NCBI GenBank assembly: GCA_013298265.1
Contig: JAAFHE010000088.1
Location: forward strand, 1-9,807
Length of the DNA stretch: 9,807 bases
Source: Lysobacterales bacterium
Lineage (GTDB): Bacteria; Pseudomonadota; Gammaproteobacteria; Xanthomonadales; Rhodanobacteraceae
Direction of reading: 5' to 3'
This document shows positions 1 through 6,326 of this stretch, one piece after another. A program made the position numbers and the translations under genes. How positions within the stretch are numbered: the first letter of the stretch is position 1; each line of letters starts with the position of its first letter. The notes below the pieces were generated by a model. That model searched no databases and was not told where the DNA came from. It saw nothing but the letters and a program-made list of their open reading frames with translations.

Positions 1-97
1 TCAGGTTGGTCGCCGAGCCGGCAAAGCCACCTCTTCAAGGGGCGGGCTTTCCTTCAGGTCTTTGCGAGCTGACTCGAGATTTGCTGAATATTCCTAC
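1..97. other. Left-edge segment without a recognisable gene
   Basis: No start codon with a ribosome binding site and no recognisable protein is visible here. Plus-strand frame 1 is open from the edge to a TGA at 70-72, so the tail of a gene entering from the left is possible but cannot be shown. A weak imperfect hairpin (arms AAAGCC at 23-28 and GGCTTT at 45-50, with CCTC/GGGG inside) lies in it. It lacks a good U-tract. Confidence 0.3.
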
Positions 98-126
98 AAA
101 AACAGGGCCGGAAATCCGGCCCTGTT
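98..126 (-). terminator. Rho-independent terminator of the M35 protease gene
   Basis: An 11-bp perfect stem (101-111 with 116-126, arm AACAGGGCCGG) closes a 4-base loop. On the minus strand it is followed by five T residues (102 to 98). It lies 24 bases beyond the stop codon of the protease gene, in the correct orientation for that gene. On the plus strand no T-run follows the stem, so it should act on the minus strand only. Confidence 0.85.
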
Positions 127-149
127 GTGTTGCGCGTTTTGCCTACTGA

Positions 150-1217
150 TCAGTTGCGCGCCGGAGTGTTCTCGGCGAAATACTCGTGGCTGTCGGCATT
201 GTCCACGGCACGCGCCGGATTGCTGATGGCAAGGCTGTGCGCACCGCTCTGGCCGTAGGCCCAGTCGTCGGTGCCGCCCAAGACAGTGAAGTGGCTGAGC
301 TCGTGCACGATGGTGCCGGCCTTCGAATCAGTGCCGGTATTCGGTGCCGACCAGAACGAATTGCACAAATAGATCTTGTACGGCTGGTCCGGATACACGT
401 AGGCGTAGTAGCTGTCGGTGCAGCTGCAGTCGAACGTGAACGGCTGCGACGACAGGGCGCTGTAGATGCTGTTGAAGTGAGTGCGCACTGTCGAATAGCG
501 CGAGCTGTTGTAGGTGCCGAACCACCAGGTGTAGCGACTGCCCTGCGTGCCGGCGGTCAGATAGTTCTTCGAATTGCTCGCGTAGCTGGTCGCCGAATTG
601 CGCGCTGCCGTAATCTGGTCCTTGCGCGTCGTGCTGCAGCCGATGTAGCTGTTGGTCGCCGCGAGAATGCCGACGCTGGCTTTGTTCACTTCGTCTAGCG
701 CATCGGGCGCGGCGTCGGCGAATACGCTGACGCTGTCGCCGCCGCTGCGATCGAACTCGATCACGCCGGACTTCACGCCACCGCGCGCGGCTTCGGATGC
801 GGCACGGACGACCTGGTCCGCATCACGCTGATAGCGCACCGTGTACTGGCCGCCCTTGCGCATGTCGTAGTACGCGCTGAGGTCGACCTCGACGCTGATG
901 CTCTGGCCCGGCGCGAGATCGATGTAATCCTTGTCGGTCGGCGCGGGACGCTTGACCAGACGGCCGGTATAGGCGACGGGCTGGCCGTTCTGCGTGACGG
1001 AAAACATATCGTTGTCGACGCCGTCGACAGGCGTCTGCCAGCGCAGTACCTGCACCGGCGCGGCGGTGGTATTGCTCAGGCTATAGACGATCTTGCCGCT
1101 GCCGAAGTCCTTTTGCCCGGCCTGACCGAGCCGAAGCTCCAGTCCGGCCGCAGTGGCCGCCGACATTCCTCCCATCCCCAACACAAGCACGGCAAAACCA
1201 GCATACAGTTTCTGCAT
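150..1217 (-). CDS. Secreted M35 peptidyl-Lys-type metalloendopeptidase (aspzincin), preproenzyme
   Basis: The 355-residue product looks like a secreted zinc endopeptidase of family M35, closest in recalled sequence to the fungal Lys-N enzyme of Grifola frondosa. Residues 1-24 form a signal peptide (basic start, hydrophobic core, ATAA near the cleavage site). Residues about 25-185 resemble a propeptide, and about 187-355 the catalytic domain. That domain has HELSH (H305, E306, H309) and GTDDWAYG with the third zinc ligand D318 and Y321, the two-part aspzincin signature. D342 and E345 match the acidic residues that in the fungal enzyme bind the substrate lysine, so cleavage before lysine is inferred. 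C194, C264, C266 and C285 match its two disulfides in spacing. The ATG at 1217 is chosen because GAGGA lies 7 bases upstream and a signal peptide follows; the open frame continues to 1370 but encodes nothing signal-like. The gene is monocistronic and divergent from aqpZ. The role is probably extracellular protein digestion. Confidence 0.92.
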   Translation of the reverse strand: MQKLYAGFAVLVLGMGGMSAATAAGLELRLGQAGQKDFGSGKIVYSLSNTTAAPVQVLRWQTPVDGVDNDMFSVTQNGQPVAYTGRLVKRPAPTDKDYIDLAPGQSISVEVDLSAYYDMRKGGQYTVRYQRDADQVVRAASEAARGGVKSGVIEFDRSGGDSVSVFADAAPDALDEVNKASVGILAATNSYIGCSTTRKDQITAARNSATSYASNSKNYLTAGTQGSRYTWWFGTYNSSRYSTVRTHFNSIYSALSSQPFTFDCSCTDSYYAYVYPDQPYKIYLCNSFWSAPNTGTDSKAGTIVHELSHFTVLGGTDDWAYGQSGAHSLAISNPARAVDNADSHEYFAENTPARN

Positions 1218-1371
1218 GACGTGTTCCTCAGTGTGATGTAGGCACTGCCCCCCAGCAGTGAGCGCCGCAGACGCGGCACCGTCGCGCAGCGTATGCGCTT
1301 GTTGCGCGATCAGCAATGCCCAACTGCATTGCGTCGCAACATGACCAACGCTTGCGGCTAAATGATACAAA

Positions 1372-1386
1372 TTGACTTTCAGTCAA
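1372..1386. promoter_or_regulatory. Perfect inverted repeat, candidate operator
   Basis: The sequence TTGACTTTCAGTCAA consists of two perfect 6-base arms (TTGACT and AGTCAA) around a 3-base centre. It lies in the spacer between two divergent genes and next to a TATCAT element, where a dimeric regulator could bind and affect the protease, aqpZ or both. It is too short and AT-rich to be a good RNA terminator. No regulator is known from the window. Confidence 0.4.
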
Positions 1387-1442
1387 CCCGACAGCGTGCT
1401 AACAATGATCCAGTCCGCCCTGTCGTGCGCAGGACGGATACG

Positions 1443-1479
1443 CTCAGGCCGGCGACGGGGACGATGCTCCGGACCTGAG
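1443..1479 (+). other. Stem-loop in the aqpZ leader
   Basis: Positions 1443-1452 (CTCAGGCCGG) pair with 1469-1479 (CCGGACCTGAG) to give 10 base pairs with one bulged A at 1473 and a 16-base loop. It lies 40 bases before the aqpZ start, and a second small dyad (ATCGT at 1491-1495, ACGAT at 1500-1504) follows near the ribosome binding site. There is no T-run, so it is not a terminator. A role in mRNA stability or translation is possible but unproven. Confidence 0.35.
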
Positions 1480-1518
1480 AACCAAACGGTATCGTCCTGA
1501 CGATGGGGAGAGGCAGGT

Positions 1519-2211
1519 ATGAGCATGGGCAAGCGTCTCGGCGCAGAGTTTCTGGGTACGTTCTGGCTGGTTCTCGGTGGTTGCGGGAGTGCCGTGCTGG
1601 CGGCGGCGTTTCCGTCGCTGGGCATCGGTTTCGCCGGTGTGTCGCTCGCGTTCGGCCTGACCGTGCTGACGATGGCGTATGCGGTCGGCCATGTCTCGGG
1701 CGGGCATTTCAATCCGGCGGTGTCGCTGGGTCTCGTCGTCGGCGGGCGCTTCGCGGCCAAGGACCTGCCGGGCTATGTCATCGCACAGGTGCTCGGCGGC
1801 ATCGCGGCCGGCGGCGTTCTTTATCTGATCGCGACAGGCAAGGCCGGCTTCGAAATCGGCGGCTTCGCATCAAACGGCTATGCCGAGCATTCACCCGGCG
1901 GCTATTCGCTGCAGGCGGCACTGATCTGCGAAGTCGTGCTGACCGCGTTCTTCCTGATCGTCATCCTGGGCAGCACCGACGGCCGCGCTCCGGCCGGTTT
2001 CGCGCCGATCGCGATCGGCCTGTGCCTGACCCTGATCCATCTGATCAGCATCCCCGTGACCAATACCTCGGTGAACCCGGCGCGCAGCACCGGCGTCGCC
2101 GTCTTCGCCGGCGGCTGGGCGGTGGAGCAGCTGTGGCTGTTCTGGCTCGCACCGCTGGTCGGCGCGGCGATCGGCGGGGTTATCTACAAGTTCGTACTGG
2201 CGAAGGACTGA
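1519..2211 (+). CDS. aqpZ: Aquaporin Z, water channel
   Basis: This inner-membrane channel lets water pass along osmotic gradients. The 230-residue protein is the normal length for AqpZ and closely matches the E. coli protein. Both pore signatures are present: HFNPAV with N65-P66-A67 and SVNPARS with N186-P187-A188. The selectivity-filter residues of a water-specific aquaporin (F45, H174, T183, R189) are in place, whereas a glycerol facilitator would have a wider filter. Six membrane spans plus two re-entrant NPA loops fit the hydrophobic pattern. The ATG at 1519 is chosen for GGAG at 1507-1510, 8 bases upstream; a second ATG two codons in (1525) cannot be excluded. The gene is a single unit between the divergent protease and a terminator shared with mdh. 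Its leader contains a stem-loop. Confidence 0.97.
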   Translation: MSMGKRLGAEFLGTFWLVLGGCGSAVLAAAFPSLGIGFAGVSLAFGLTVLTMAYAVGHVSGGHFNPAVSLGLVVGGRFAAKDLPGYVIAQVLGGIAAGGVLYLIATGKAGFEIGGFASNGYAEHSPGGYSLQAALICEVVLTAFFLIVILGSTDGRAPAGFAPIAIGLCLTLIHLISIPVTNTSVNPARSTGVAVFAGGWAVEQLWLFWLAPLVGAAIGGVIYKFVLAKD

Positions 2212-2302
2212 GGGCGAGCAACGCGGGGAGAGAAGTGAGGAAACAGTGGATGCGGAGGGAGAACGCGCCTACACCACGACGGAATACGGATTTCCGCCAC
2301 CA

Positions 2303-2319
2303 TTGAAAATAGTTTTCAA
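2303..2319. repeat. Small AT-rich inverted repeat before the shared terminator
   Basis: TTGAAAA (2303-2309) and TTTTCAA (2313-2319) are perfect 7-base arms around TAG. The dyad lies just upstream of the aqpZ/mdh terminator on the plus strand. It may act as an accessory hairpin for the terminator or be incidental; its AT-rich arms would form a weak stem. Confidence 0.3.
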
Positions 2320-2321
2320 AT

Positions 2322-2349
2322 AAAAAAGGCGGCATTGGCCGCCTTTTTT
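2322..2349. terminator. Bidirectional terminator between aqpZ and mdh
   Basis: A perfect 12-bp dyad (AAAAAAGGCGGC at 2322-2333, complement at 2338-2349) encloses the 4-base loop ATTG. The A6/T6 ends give a GC stem with a six-T tract on either strand, so it can terminate aqpZ from the left and mdh from the right. It lies 110 bases after the aqpZ stop and 33 bases after the mdh stop. Confidence 0.93.
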
Positions 2350-2382
2350 ATTTTCATCAAAGCGCGACGAACGCGCCGCGAC

Positions 2383-3369
2383 TTACTTCGTCGCGAACAA
2401 GTGCTCCACACCGGCGCGCTCTTCACGCAGCTCCTTCTCGGTCGCATCCATACGCGCACGCGAGAAGTCGTTGATGGCCAGGCCCTGCACGATGGCGAAC
2501 TTGCCATCCTTGCAGGTACAGGGATAGCCGTAGATCACGCCGGGCTCGATGCCGTAGCTGCCGTCGGACGGAATGCCCATCGAGACCCAGTCGCCGTCGG
2601 CCGTGCCCAGCGCCCAGTTGCGCATGTGGTCGATTGCGGCGGATGCGGCGGATGCGGCCGACGATGCGCCGCGCGCTTTGATGATGGCCGCACCGCGCTG
2701 CTGCACCGTCGGGATGAAGGTGCCTTCGTACCAGGCCTGGTCGATCTGCTCCAGCGCCGGCTTGCCCTTGACCGAGGCGTGATGCACGTCGGGGTACTGG
2801 GTCGAGCTGTGATTGCCCCAGATGGTGACGTTGGTGATGTCGGTGTTGAGCGCGCCGGTCTTTTCGGCGAGCTGGCTGATGGCGCGGTTGTGATCCAGGC
2901 GCACCATTGCGGTGAAGCAGTTCGGATCGAGGTCCGGCGCGTTGGACTGCGCGATCAGCGCATTAGTGTTGGCCGGATTGCCGACGACGAGGACCTTGAC
3001 GTCACGCTTGGCGTGGTCGTTGATGGCCTTGCCCTGCGGGGCGAAGATCGCGCCGTTGGCTTCGAGCAGATCCTTGCGCTCCATGCCCGGCCCGCGCGGG
3101 CGCGCGCCGACGAGCAGGGCATAGTCGACGTCCTTGAACGCGACGTTGACGTCGTCGGTCGCGACCACGCCGTGCAGCGTCGGGAACGCGCAGTCGTTGA
3201 GTTCCATCACTACACCCTGCAACGCGGGCAACGCCGGCGTGATTTCGAGCAGGTGCAGGATGACCGGCTGGTCCGGACCGAGCATGTCGCCGGCAGCGAT
3301 ACGGAACAGCAGCGCGTAACCGATCTGGCCGGCAGCACCGGTAACGGCGACTCGAACGGGGGCTTTCAT
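2383..3369 (-). CDS. mdh: Malate dehydrogenase (NAD-dependent)
   Basis: This cytoplasmic TCA-cycle enzyme interconverts malate and oxaloacetate. The 328-residue product has the length of the beta/gammaproteobacterial Mdh type that resembles cytosolic eukaryotic enzymes, not the 312-residue E. coli type. The dinucleotide site is G11-A-A-G14-Q-I-G17, with acidic E42 after the second strand as expected for NAD preference. The mobile loop [13 protein letters not shown] carries the substrate arginines R92 and R98. D159 (in RLDHNR) and H187 (in WGNHS) form the catalytic pair, with R162 the third substrate arginine. The start at 3369 is set by AGGAG 7 bases upstream; an open frame extends to 3441 but lacks family similarity. 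The gene is last of a probable three-gene unit with the aminotransferase and glutaredoxin genes, and ends at the shared terminator. Confidence 0.97.
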   Translation of the reverse strand: MKAPVRVAVTGAAGQIGYALLFRIAAGDMLGPDQPVILHLLEITPALPALQGVVMELNDCAFPTLHGVVATDDVNVAFKDVDYALLVGARPRGPGMERKDLLEANGAIFAPQGKAINDHAKRDVKVLVVGNPANTNALIAQSNAPDLDPNCFTAMVRLDHNRAISQLAEKTGALNTDITNVTIWGNHSSTQYPDVHHASVKGKPALEQIDQAWYEGTFIPTVQQRGAAIIKARGASSAASAASAAIDHMRNWALGTADGDWVSMGIPSDGSYGIEPGVIYGYPCTCKDGKFAIVQGLAINDFSRARMDATEKELREERAGVEHLFATK

Positions 3370-3388
3370 GGATAACTCCTGGCTCTGT

Positions 3389-3405
3389 GGCGGGCCGTGC
3401 CCGCC
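3389..3405. repeat. GC-rich hairpin upstream of mdh
   Basis: GGCGGGC (3389-3395) pairs perfectly with GCCCGCC (3399-3405) across a 3-base loop. It lies 20 bases before the mdh start in the minus-strand transcript, just upstream of its ribosome binding site. It could tune mdh translation or protect the 3' part of a processed transcript. No T-run follows, so termination is unlikely. Confidence 0.45.
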
Positions 3406-3413
3406 GGTCACGG

Positions 3414-3436
3414 GGAAGCGGGCTACGCCCGCTTCC
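3414..3436. repeat. Strong hairpin in the glutaredoxin-mdh spacer
   Basis: GGAAGCGGGC (3414-3423) pairs perfectly over 10 bases with GCCCGCTTCC (3427-3436) around TAC. It begins 9 bases after the glutaredoxin stop codon on the minus strand. The place is right for a terminator, but there is no T-run on either side. It may be a processing or stability element, or a REP-like repeat, between the two genes. Confidence 0.5.
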
Positions 3437-3445
3437 GACAATGGG

Positions 3446-3814
3446 TTATTTCAGCTGCACGACGTGGCCGCGCTCGGATAGCAGTTCGCCGAGGCGCACC
3501 GTGTTGTAGCCATGCACGACCTCCTGGCCGATCACCGTGACCGGCACGCCGCGGCCGCCCAGCGCCGCGAAGGCATCCTGCCCCGCACCGCCGTCTTCGA
3601 CATCGAGTTCGGTATACGGAACCTGGGCCGCTTCCAGCCCGGCCTTCAGGCGCTGGCAGTACCCGCACCACTCCGCACCAAGCATCACGATGCCGTTCTG
3701 CCCGGTGTGCTGGCGCGGATCGGCACGGGCGATTTCACGATTCTTCTGCCAGACCAGCCCGCCCAGTAGCACGGCAGCGGAGATCGCTAGCAGCTTGAGC
3801 GGGCTGAGGTTCAT
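3446..3814 (-). CDS. Membrane-anchored glutaredoxin-family protein
   Basis: The 122-residue protein begins with one hydrophobic segment (about residues 8-22), followed by a short charged linker and a thioredoxin-fold glutaredoxin domain (about 41-118). The active site is C50-G-Y-C53, and V90-P91 gives the expected cis-proline before a beta strand. It should carry out thiol-disulfide exchange or deglutathionylation while tethered to the inner membrane. More positive charges follow the membrane segment (KNREIAR) than precede it, which hints at a cytoplasmic domain. However, a periplasmic location or a cleaved signal peptide cannot be excluded. Its ATG is 4 bases after the aminotransferase stop, with only a weak ribosome binding site, so translational coupling is likely. 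mdh follows after two hairpins. The substrate is unknown. Confidence 0.85.
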   Translation of the reverse strand: MNLSPLKLLAISAAVLLGGLVWQKNREIARADPRQHTGQNGIVMLGAEWCGYCQRLKAGLEAAQVPYTELDVEDGGAGQDAFAALGGRGVPVTVIGQEVVHGYNTVRLGELLSERGHVVQLK

Positions 3815-3818
3815 GCGC

Positions 3819-5015
3819 TCAACTCAATTCGGCGAAGAACTCGGCGAAGCGCTTGAGACCGTCAGCCAGTTGCGGCGTCGGGCAGGTATACGAGATGCGC
3901 AGACCCTTGGGTTCGCCAAAGGCAGAACCGGGCACGCAGGCCACGCCCTTGCTTTCCAGCAGGGCATTGCAGAAATCCACGTCCGTTTCGATCTTCGTGC
4001 CGTTGTGGCTCTTGCCGAACGCGCAGGAAATATCCGGGAACACATAGAACGCACCCTGCGGCCGCGGGCATTTCACGCCGGGGATCGCATCGAGCATGGC
4101 CAGCACCTGGTCGCGCTTGGCCTGGAATTCCACGTTCTTCTGCGTGGGCACGTCCTGCGGGCCGGTCAGTGCGGCTACTGCCGCGGCGGTGACCATCTCG
4201 GGGATGTTGGTGATGTGGTTGGAGTTCATCGTGACCATCGCCTGAGCAACGATCTCAGGGCCGGCGATGAAGCCAACGCGCCAGCCCGGCATGCCATAGG
4301 TCTTGGAGATGGAGTCCACATGGATTACGCGGTCGCGCAGTTCCGGACGCGCGCTGACGAAGTTGTGATAGCCGATGCCGTCGAACACCATGCGGTTGTA
4401 GATATCGTCGCAGATGATCCAGACGTCCGGATGCTTGACCAGCACATCGGCCAGCGCGGCGATTTCATCCTTGGTATAGACCATCCCCGTGGGGTTGGAC
4501 GGGTTGTTGAACAGGAAAACGTTCGTGCCGGGCAGCGCTGCGTCGAGCTGCGCCGGCGTCATCTTGTAGTTCTGCTCGGCAGGACACGGCAGCAGCTTCT
4601 TTTCCGCGCCAACGATGTCGGCGATGTCGACGTAAGTCGTCCAGTACGGCACCGCGAAAGCGATGGTGTCACCGGGATTCAGCAGTGCTTCGGCGAGGTT
4701 GTACAGCACATGCTTGGCGCCGATGCCGGTCGCCACGTTCTTGCGCGTATAGCCGGTAAGGCCGGCTTCCTCGAGATGGTGCAGGTACGCGTCGAGCAGC
4801 GCATCGGAACCGCGGTTGGAGCCGTACTGTCCCGAATCCTTGGCAAGCGCCTCGCGCACGGCGGCGTAAACATGCTCGCCCGGCAGAAAATTCGGCACTC
4901 CGATGGAAAAGCTGACGATATCGCGGCCAGCGGCCTTGAGCTGCTTGGCCTTCTCGGCGACGGCCATGATGGCACTGGGCTTGGCGCGCCCCATGCGCTC
5001 GGCTAACTTGAGCAT
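3819..5015 (-). CDS. PLP-dependent class I aminotransferase, probable aspartate aminotransferase
   Basis: This cytoplasmic enzyme transfers amino groups using pyridoxal phosphate; aspartate/oxaloacetate with 2-oxoglutarate/glutamate is the likely pair. The 398-residue length fits the Thermus-type (class Ib) aspartate aminotransferases. The cofactor lysine is K238 in SISKTYGMPGWRVG. N174 in NNPSNPTG, D203 and Y206 in CDDIY, and W125 match cofactor contacts. R373 in GLRISY should hold the substrate alpha-carboxylate. The start at 5015 gives the usual N-terminus; only a weak GAG lies about 8 bases upstream. It is the first gene of a minus-strand unit with the glutaredoxin-like gene and mdh. The neighbour mdh makes oxaloacetate, which supports the aspartate assignment. 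An alanine, aromatic or other amino acid specificity remains possible, as substrate choice in this family is hard to read from sequence. Confidence 0.88.
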   Translation of the reverse strand: MLKLAERMGRAKPSAIMAVAEKAKQLKAAGRDIVSFSIGVPNFLPGEHVYAAVREALAKDSGQYGSNRGSDALLDAYLHHLEEAGLTGYTRKNVATGIGAKHVLYNLAEALLNPGDTIAFAVPYWTTYVDIADIVGAEKKLLPCPAEQNYKMTPAQLDAALPGTNVFLFNNPSNPTGMVYTKDEIAALADVLVKHPDVWIICDDIYNRMVFDGIGYHNFVSARPELRDRVIHVDSISKTYGMPGWRVGFIAGPEIVAQAMVTMNSNHITNIPEMVTAAAVAALTGPQDVPTQKNVEFQAKRDQVLAMLDAIPGVKCPRPQGAFYVFPDISCAFGKSHNGTKIETDVDFCNALLESKGVACVPGSAFGEPKGLRISYTCPTPQLADGLKRFAEFFAELS

Positions 5016-5168
5016 GCTTTTTCTCGCGGGAAACCAGAGGGGAAATCAAGGGAAAAATCGGCGCGAAATGCTAGCACAGCGCGCCTCGGCATCCTGTCCG
5101 ACTTTTGGCCATAAGCGCGGCACGATACAGTGCGCGGGCGTCAAACCCTGACCACGGAGGAAGTGCAC

Positions 5169-5432
5169 ATGATTTACTGGATTGGGATGTTCATCGCCGG
5201 CTTGATCATCGGCCTGATCGCCAAGCTGCTGATGCCGGGCAAGGATCCGGGCGGATTTTTCGTGACTGGCCTGATCGGCATCGCTGGCATGTTCGTCGGC
5301 GGATTCCTCAGTAGCATGATCTTCGGCACACCGCAGACCGGCTTCCAGCCATCGGGCTACATCGGCGGCATCATCGGCTCGCTCATCCTGCTGTTCGTTT
5401 ACCGCATGGCGACCAAGTCACGCGCGCCGTAA
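5169..5432 (+). CDS. GlsB/YeaQ/YmgE-family small membrane protein
   Basis: The 87-residue, glycine-rich protein belongs to the transglycosylase-associated (Transgly_assoc) family of small inner-membrane proteins, often linked to general stress. Its biochemical role is not known. Three hydrophobic segments are visible, at about residues 3-21, 29-52 and 62-79. The typical features are GLIAKLLMPGKDPGG between spans 1 and 2 and GYIGGIIGS in the last span. The start at 5169 is set by a strong GGAGGA about 8 bases upstream; the frame is open 13 codons further but has no signal there. The gene is monocistronic, divergent from the aminotransferase with a 153-base spacer, and ends in a strong terminator. 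No clear promoter was identified in the spacer. Confidence 0.9.
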   Translation: MIYWIGMFIAGLIIGLIAKLLMPGKDPGGFFVTGLIGIAGMFVGGFLSSMIFGTPQTGFQPSGYIGGIIGSLILLFVYRMATKSRAP

Positions 5433-5468
5433 GTACGCTGCGGCTGGGGTTGCCTGCCGACAGAAGCG

Positions 5469-5500
5469 ACGGCGGGGCCGCAATGGCCCCGCCGTTTTTT
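5469..5500 (+). terminator. Rho-independent terminator of the GlsB-family gene
   Basis: ACGGCGGGGCC (5469-5479) pairs over 11 bases with 5485-5495 around a GCAAT loop and runs into six T residues (5495-5500). It lies 36 bases after the plus-strand stop codon. The convergent cyclophilin stop codon is 3 bases beyond it, so it may also mark the end of that transcript, though no T-run exists on the minus side. Confidence 0.93.
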
Positions 5501-5502
5501 GC

Positions 5503-6030
5503 TTACTTGGCCTTGAAGCCTGCGGCATCGAGCTTCGCATTCCAGTCATCGACACGCGTCTTCTGCGACGCGAGCAGCGCGGTGGTGTCGCCGACGATAC
5601 GGATGGAGCCGATCTTGTCACCGCCGCGTACGGCGTCGACGAGTTTCTGGTCGTCGGCATCGATGACTTCACCGAACACGGTGTGCTTGCCGTCGAGCCA
5701 GTTGGTCGGCACATGCGTAATGAAGAACTGGCTGCCGTTGGTACCGGGGCCGGCATTGGCCATCGACAGGATGCCGGGCTTGTTGTGCTTGAGGTCCGGA
5801 CGGCATTCGTCCTCGAACTTGTAGCCCGGGCCGCCCGTGCCGCTGCCGTGCGGGCAACCGCCCTGGATCATGAAGTCCGGGATCACGCGGTGGAAGCTCA
5901 GTTCGTCGTAGTAGCCGCGCTGCGCCAGGTTCACGAAATTCGCGACGGTCAGCGGCGCCTTGTCGGCGTGCAGGCGCAGCTTGATGGTGCCGCGGCCGGT
6001 GGCGATGTGGGCGATCAGTTCGTTGCTCAT
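5503..6030 (-). CDS. Cyclophilin-type peptidyl-prolyl cis-trans isomerase
   Basis: This protein catalyses cis-trans isomerisation of X-Pro bonds and assists protein folding. The 175-residue product is a single cyclophilin domain without a signal peptide, so it should be cytoplasmic. [13 protein letters not shown] carries the catalytic R48 with F53 and Q56. GSQFFI (Q101, F103) and WLDGKH (W111, H116) complete the active-site pocket known from human cyclophilin A. The tryptophan makes it resemble the eukaryotic, cyclosporin-sensitive type more than E. coli PpiB, which as I recall has phenylalanine there. A charged C-terminal tail of about 25 residues follows the core. The start at 6030 is set by GAGGAG about 8 bases upstream; the frame is open to 6093. 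It is a single-gene unit with a possible promoter close upstream. Confidence 0.95.
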   Translation of the reverse strand: MSNELIAHIATGRGTIKLRLHADKAPLTVANFVNLAQRGYYDELSFHRVIPDFMIQGGCPHGSGTGGPGYKFEDECRPDLKHNKPGILSMANAGPGTNGSQFFITHVPTNWLDGKHTVFGEVIDADDQKLVDAVRGGDKIGSIRIVGDTTALLASQKTRVDDWNAKLDAAGFKAK

Positions 6031-6056
6031 GCGGTACTCCTCAAAGTGGGTCGCGA

Positions 6057-6062
6057 ATGATA
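6057..6062 (-). promoter_or_regulatory. Candidate -10 element of the cyclophilin gene
   Basis: On the minus strand TATCAT (6062 to 6057) lies 26 bases before the cyclophilin ATG, which would give a leader of about 20 bases containing the GAGGAG site. No good -35 hexamer lies 16-18 bases upstream, so this is only a candidate. Confidence 0.35.
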
Positions 6063-6100
6063 GCCCGGCCCCAGCGCCGCGTTCCGCAAGCACGTTGAAG

Positions 6101-6205
6101 AATTCCGGCGTCTATCGCCGCAGTGCTGCGTTGCTGGCAGCACGACTCCTCGCAGTGCCTTGTCTTGCAACGAAATCCATCCGGAACTGCGTTTTCAGCG
6201 CAGCT
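6101..6205. repeat. Hairpin-rich intergenic segment
   Basis: Three perfect dyads follow one another in the spacer between the cyclophilin and lipoprotein genes. They are CGGCG/CGCCG (6106-6110, 6116-6120), GTGCTGC/GCAGCAC (6123-6129, 6137-6143) and CTGCG/CGCAG (6187-6191, 6199-6203), with loops of 5-7 bases. No open frame here looks like a protein and no T-run follows any stem. It may be an interspersed repeat element or a structured leader or non-coding RNA. Only comparison with related genomes could tell. Confidence 0.35.
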
Positions 6206-6313
6206 ACGGAACGCAACGCTACTGGACAGAATTGCCGGGCGGAGACAGCGGACCCGTCGGTTACCATGACGGTCCGGCCGCGCCCGACCGCTGCGGCCGC
6301 CTCCCCGTTTGCC

Positions 6314-6318
6314 AAGGA
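6314..6318 (+). promoter_or_regulatory. Ribosome binding site deciding the start of the pilin-fusion lipoprotein
   Basis: AAGGA lies 8 bases before the ATG at 6327. The alternatives, TTG at 6309 and ATG at 6318, have no such site at a proper distance. The 6327 start also gives a compact lipoprotein signal peptide. Confidence 0.7.
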
Positions 6319-6326
6319 TGAAACCC

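Larger units (their letters stand above)
1218..1518. promoter_or_regulatory. Divergent intergenic region between the protease gene and aqpZ
   Basis: This 301-base spacer must hold the promoters for both genes. On the minus strand TTGACT (1386-1381) and TATCAT (about 1367-1362) are both present but only 13 bases apart, too close for a standard sigma-70 pair, so I do not call a promoter. On the plus side no convincing -35/-10 pair is seen; TAACAAT at 1400-1406 is only a weak -10 candidate. The inverted repeat and leader stem-loop listed separately are the only clear structures. Confidence 0.5.

Noticed and set aside
1218..1370. Upstream extension of the protease reading frame by 51 codons
   Set aside because: GAGGA is well placed for the ATG at 1217 and a signal peptide begins there. 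The extension has no signal-like or conserved sequence and runs through the intergenic region.
1362..1386. TTGACT and TATCAT on the minus strand as a sigma-70 promoter for the protease
   Set aside because: The spacing is about 13 bases instead of 16-18, so the pair cannot be called a promoter, although the elements may be used separately.
1503..2306. Plus-strand 267-codon frame overlapping aqpZ in another frame
   Set aside because: It is arginine-rich and featureless, while the 1519 frame encodes a full aquaporin with both NPA motifs.
2636..2665. Short tandem repeat GCGGCGGAT within mdh
   Set aside because: It has only two exact copies, and it encodes the alanine/serine-rich helix before AIDHM that is normal in this Mdh type.
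2335..3375. Plus-strand open frame of 346 codons opposite mdh
   Set aside because: It is antisense to a complete, motif-bearing mdh. Its composition is the R/V/D/H-rich pattern of a GC-rich shadow frame and it matches no family.
3414..3436. Hairpin after the glutaredoxin gene as an intrinsic terminator
   Set aside because: No T-run follows on either strand, so it is listed as a hairpin and not as a terminator.
3537..5006. Plus-strand open frame of 489 codons opposite the glutaredoxin and aminotransferase genes
   Set aside because: It spans two real genes antisense, has no recognisable domain, and is explained by high GC at third positions.
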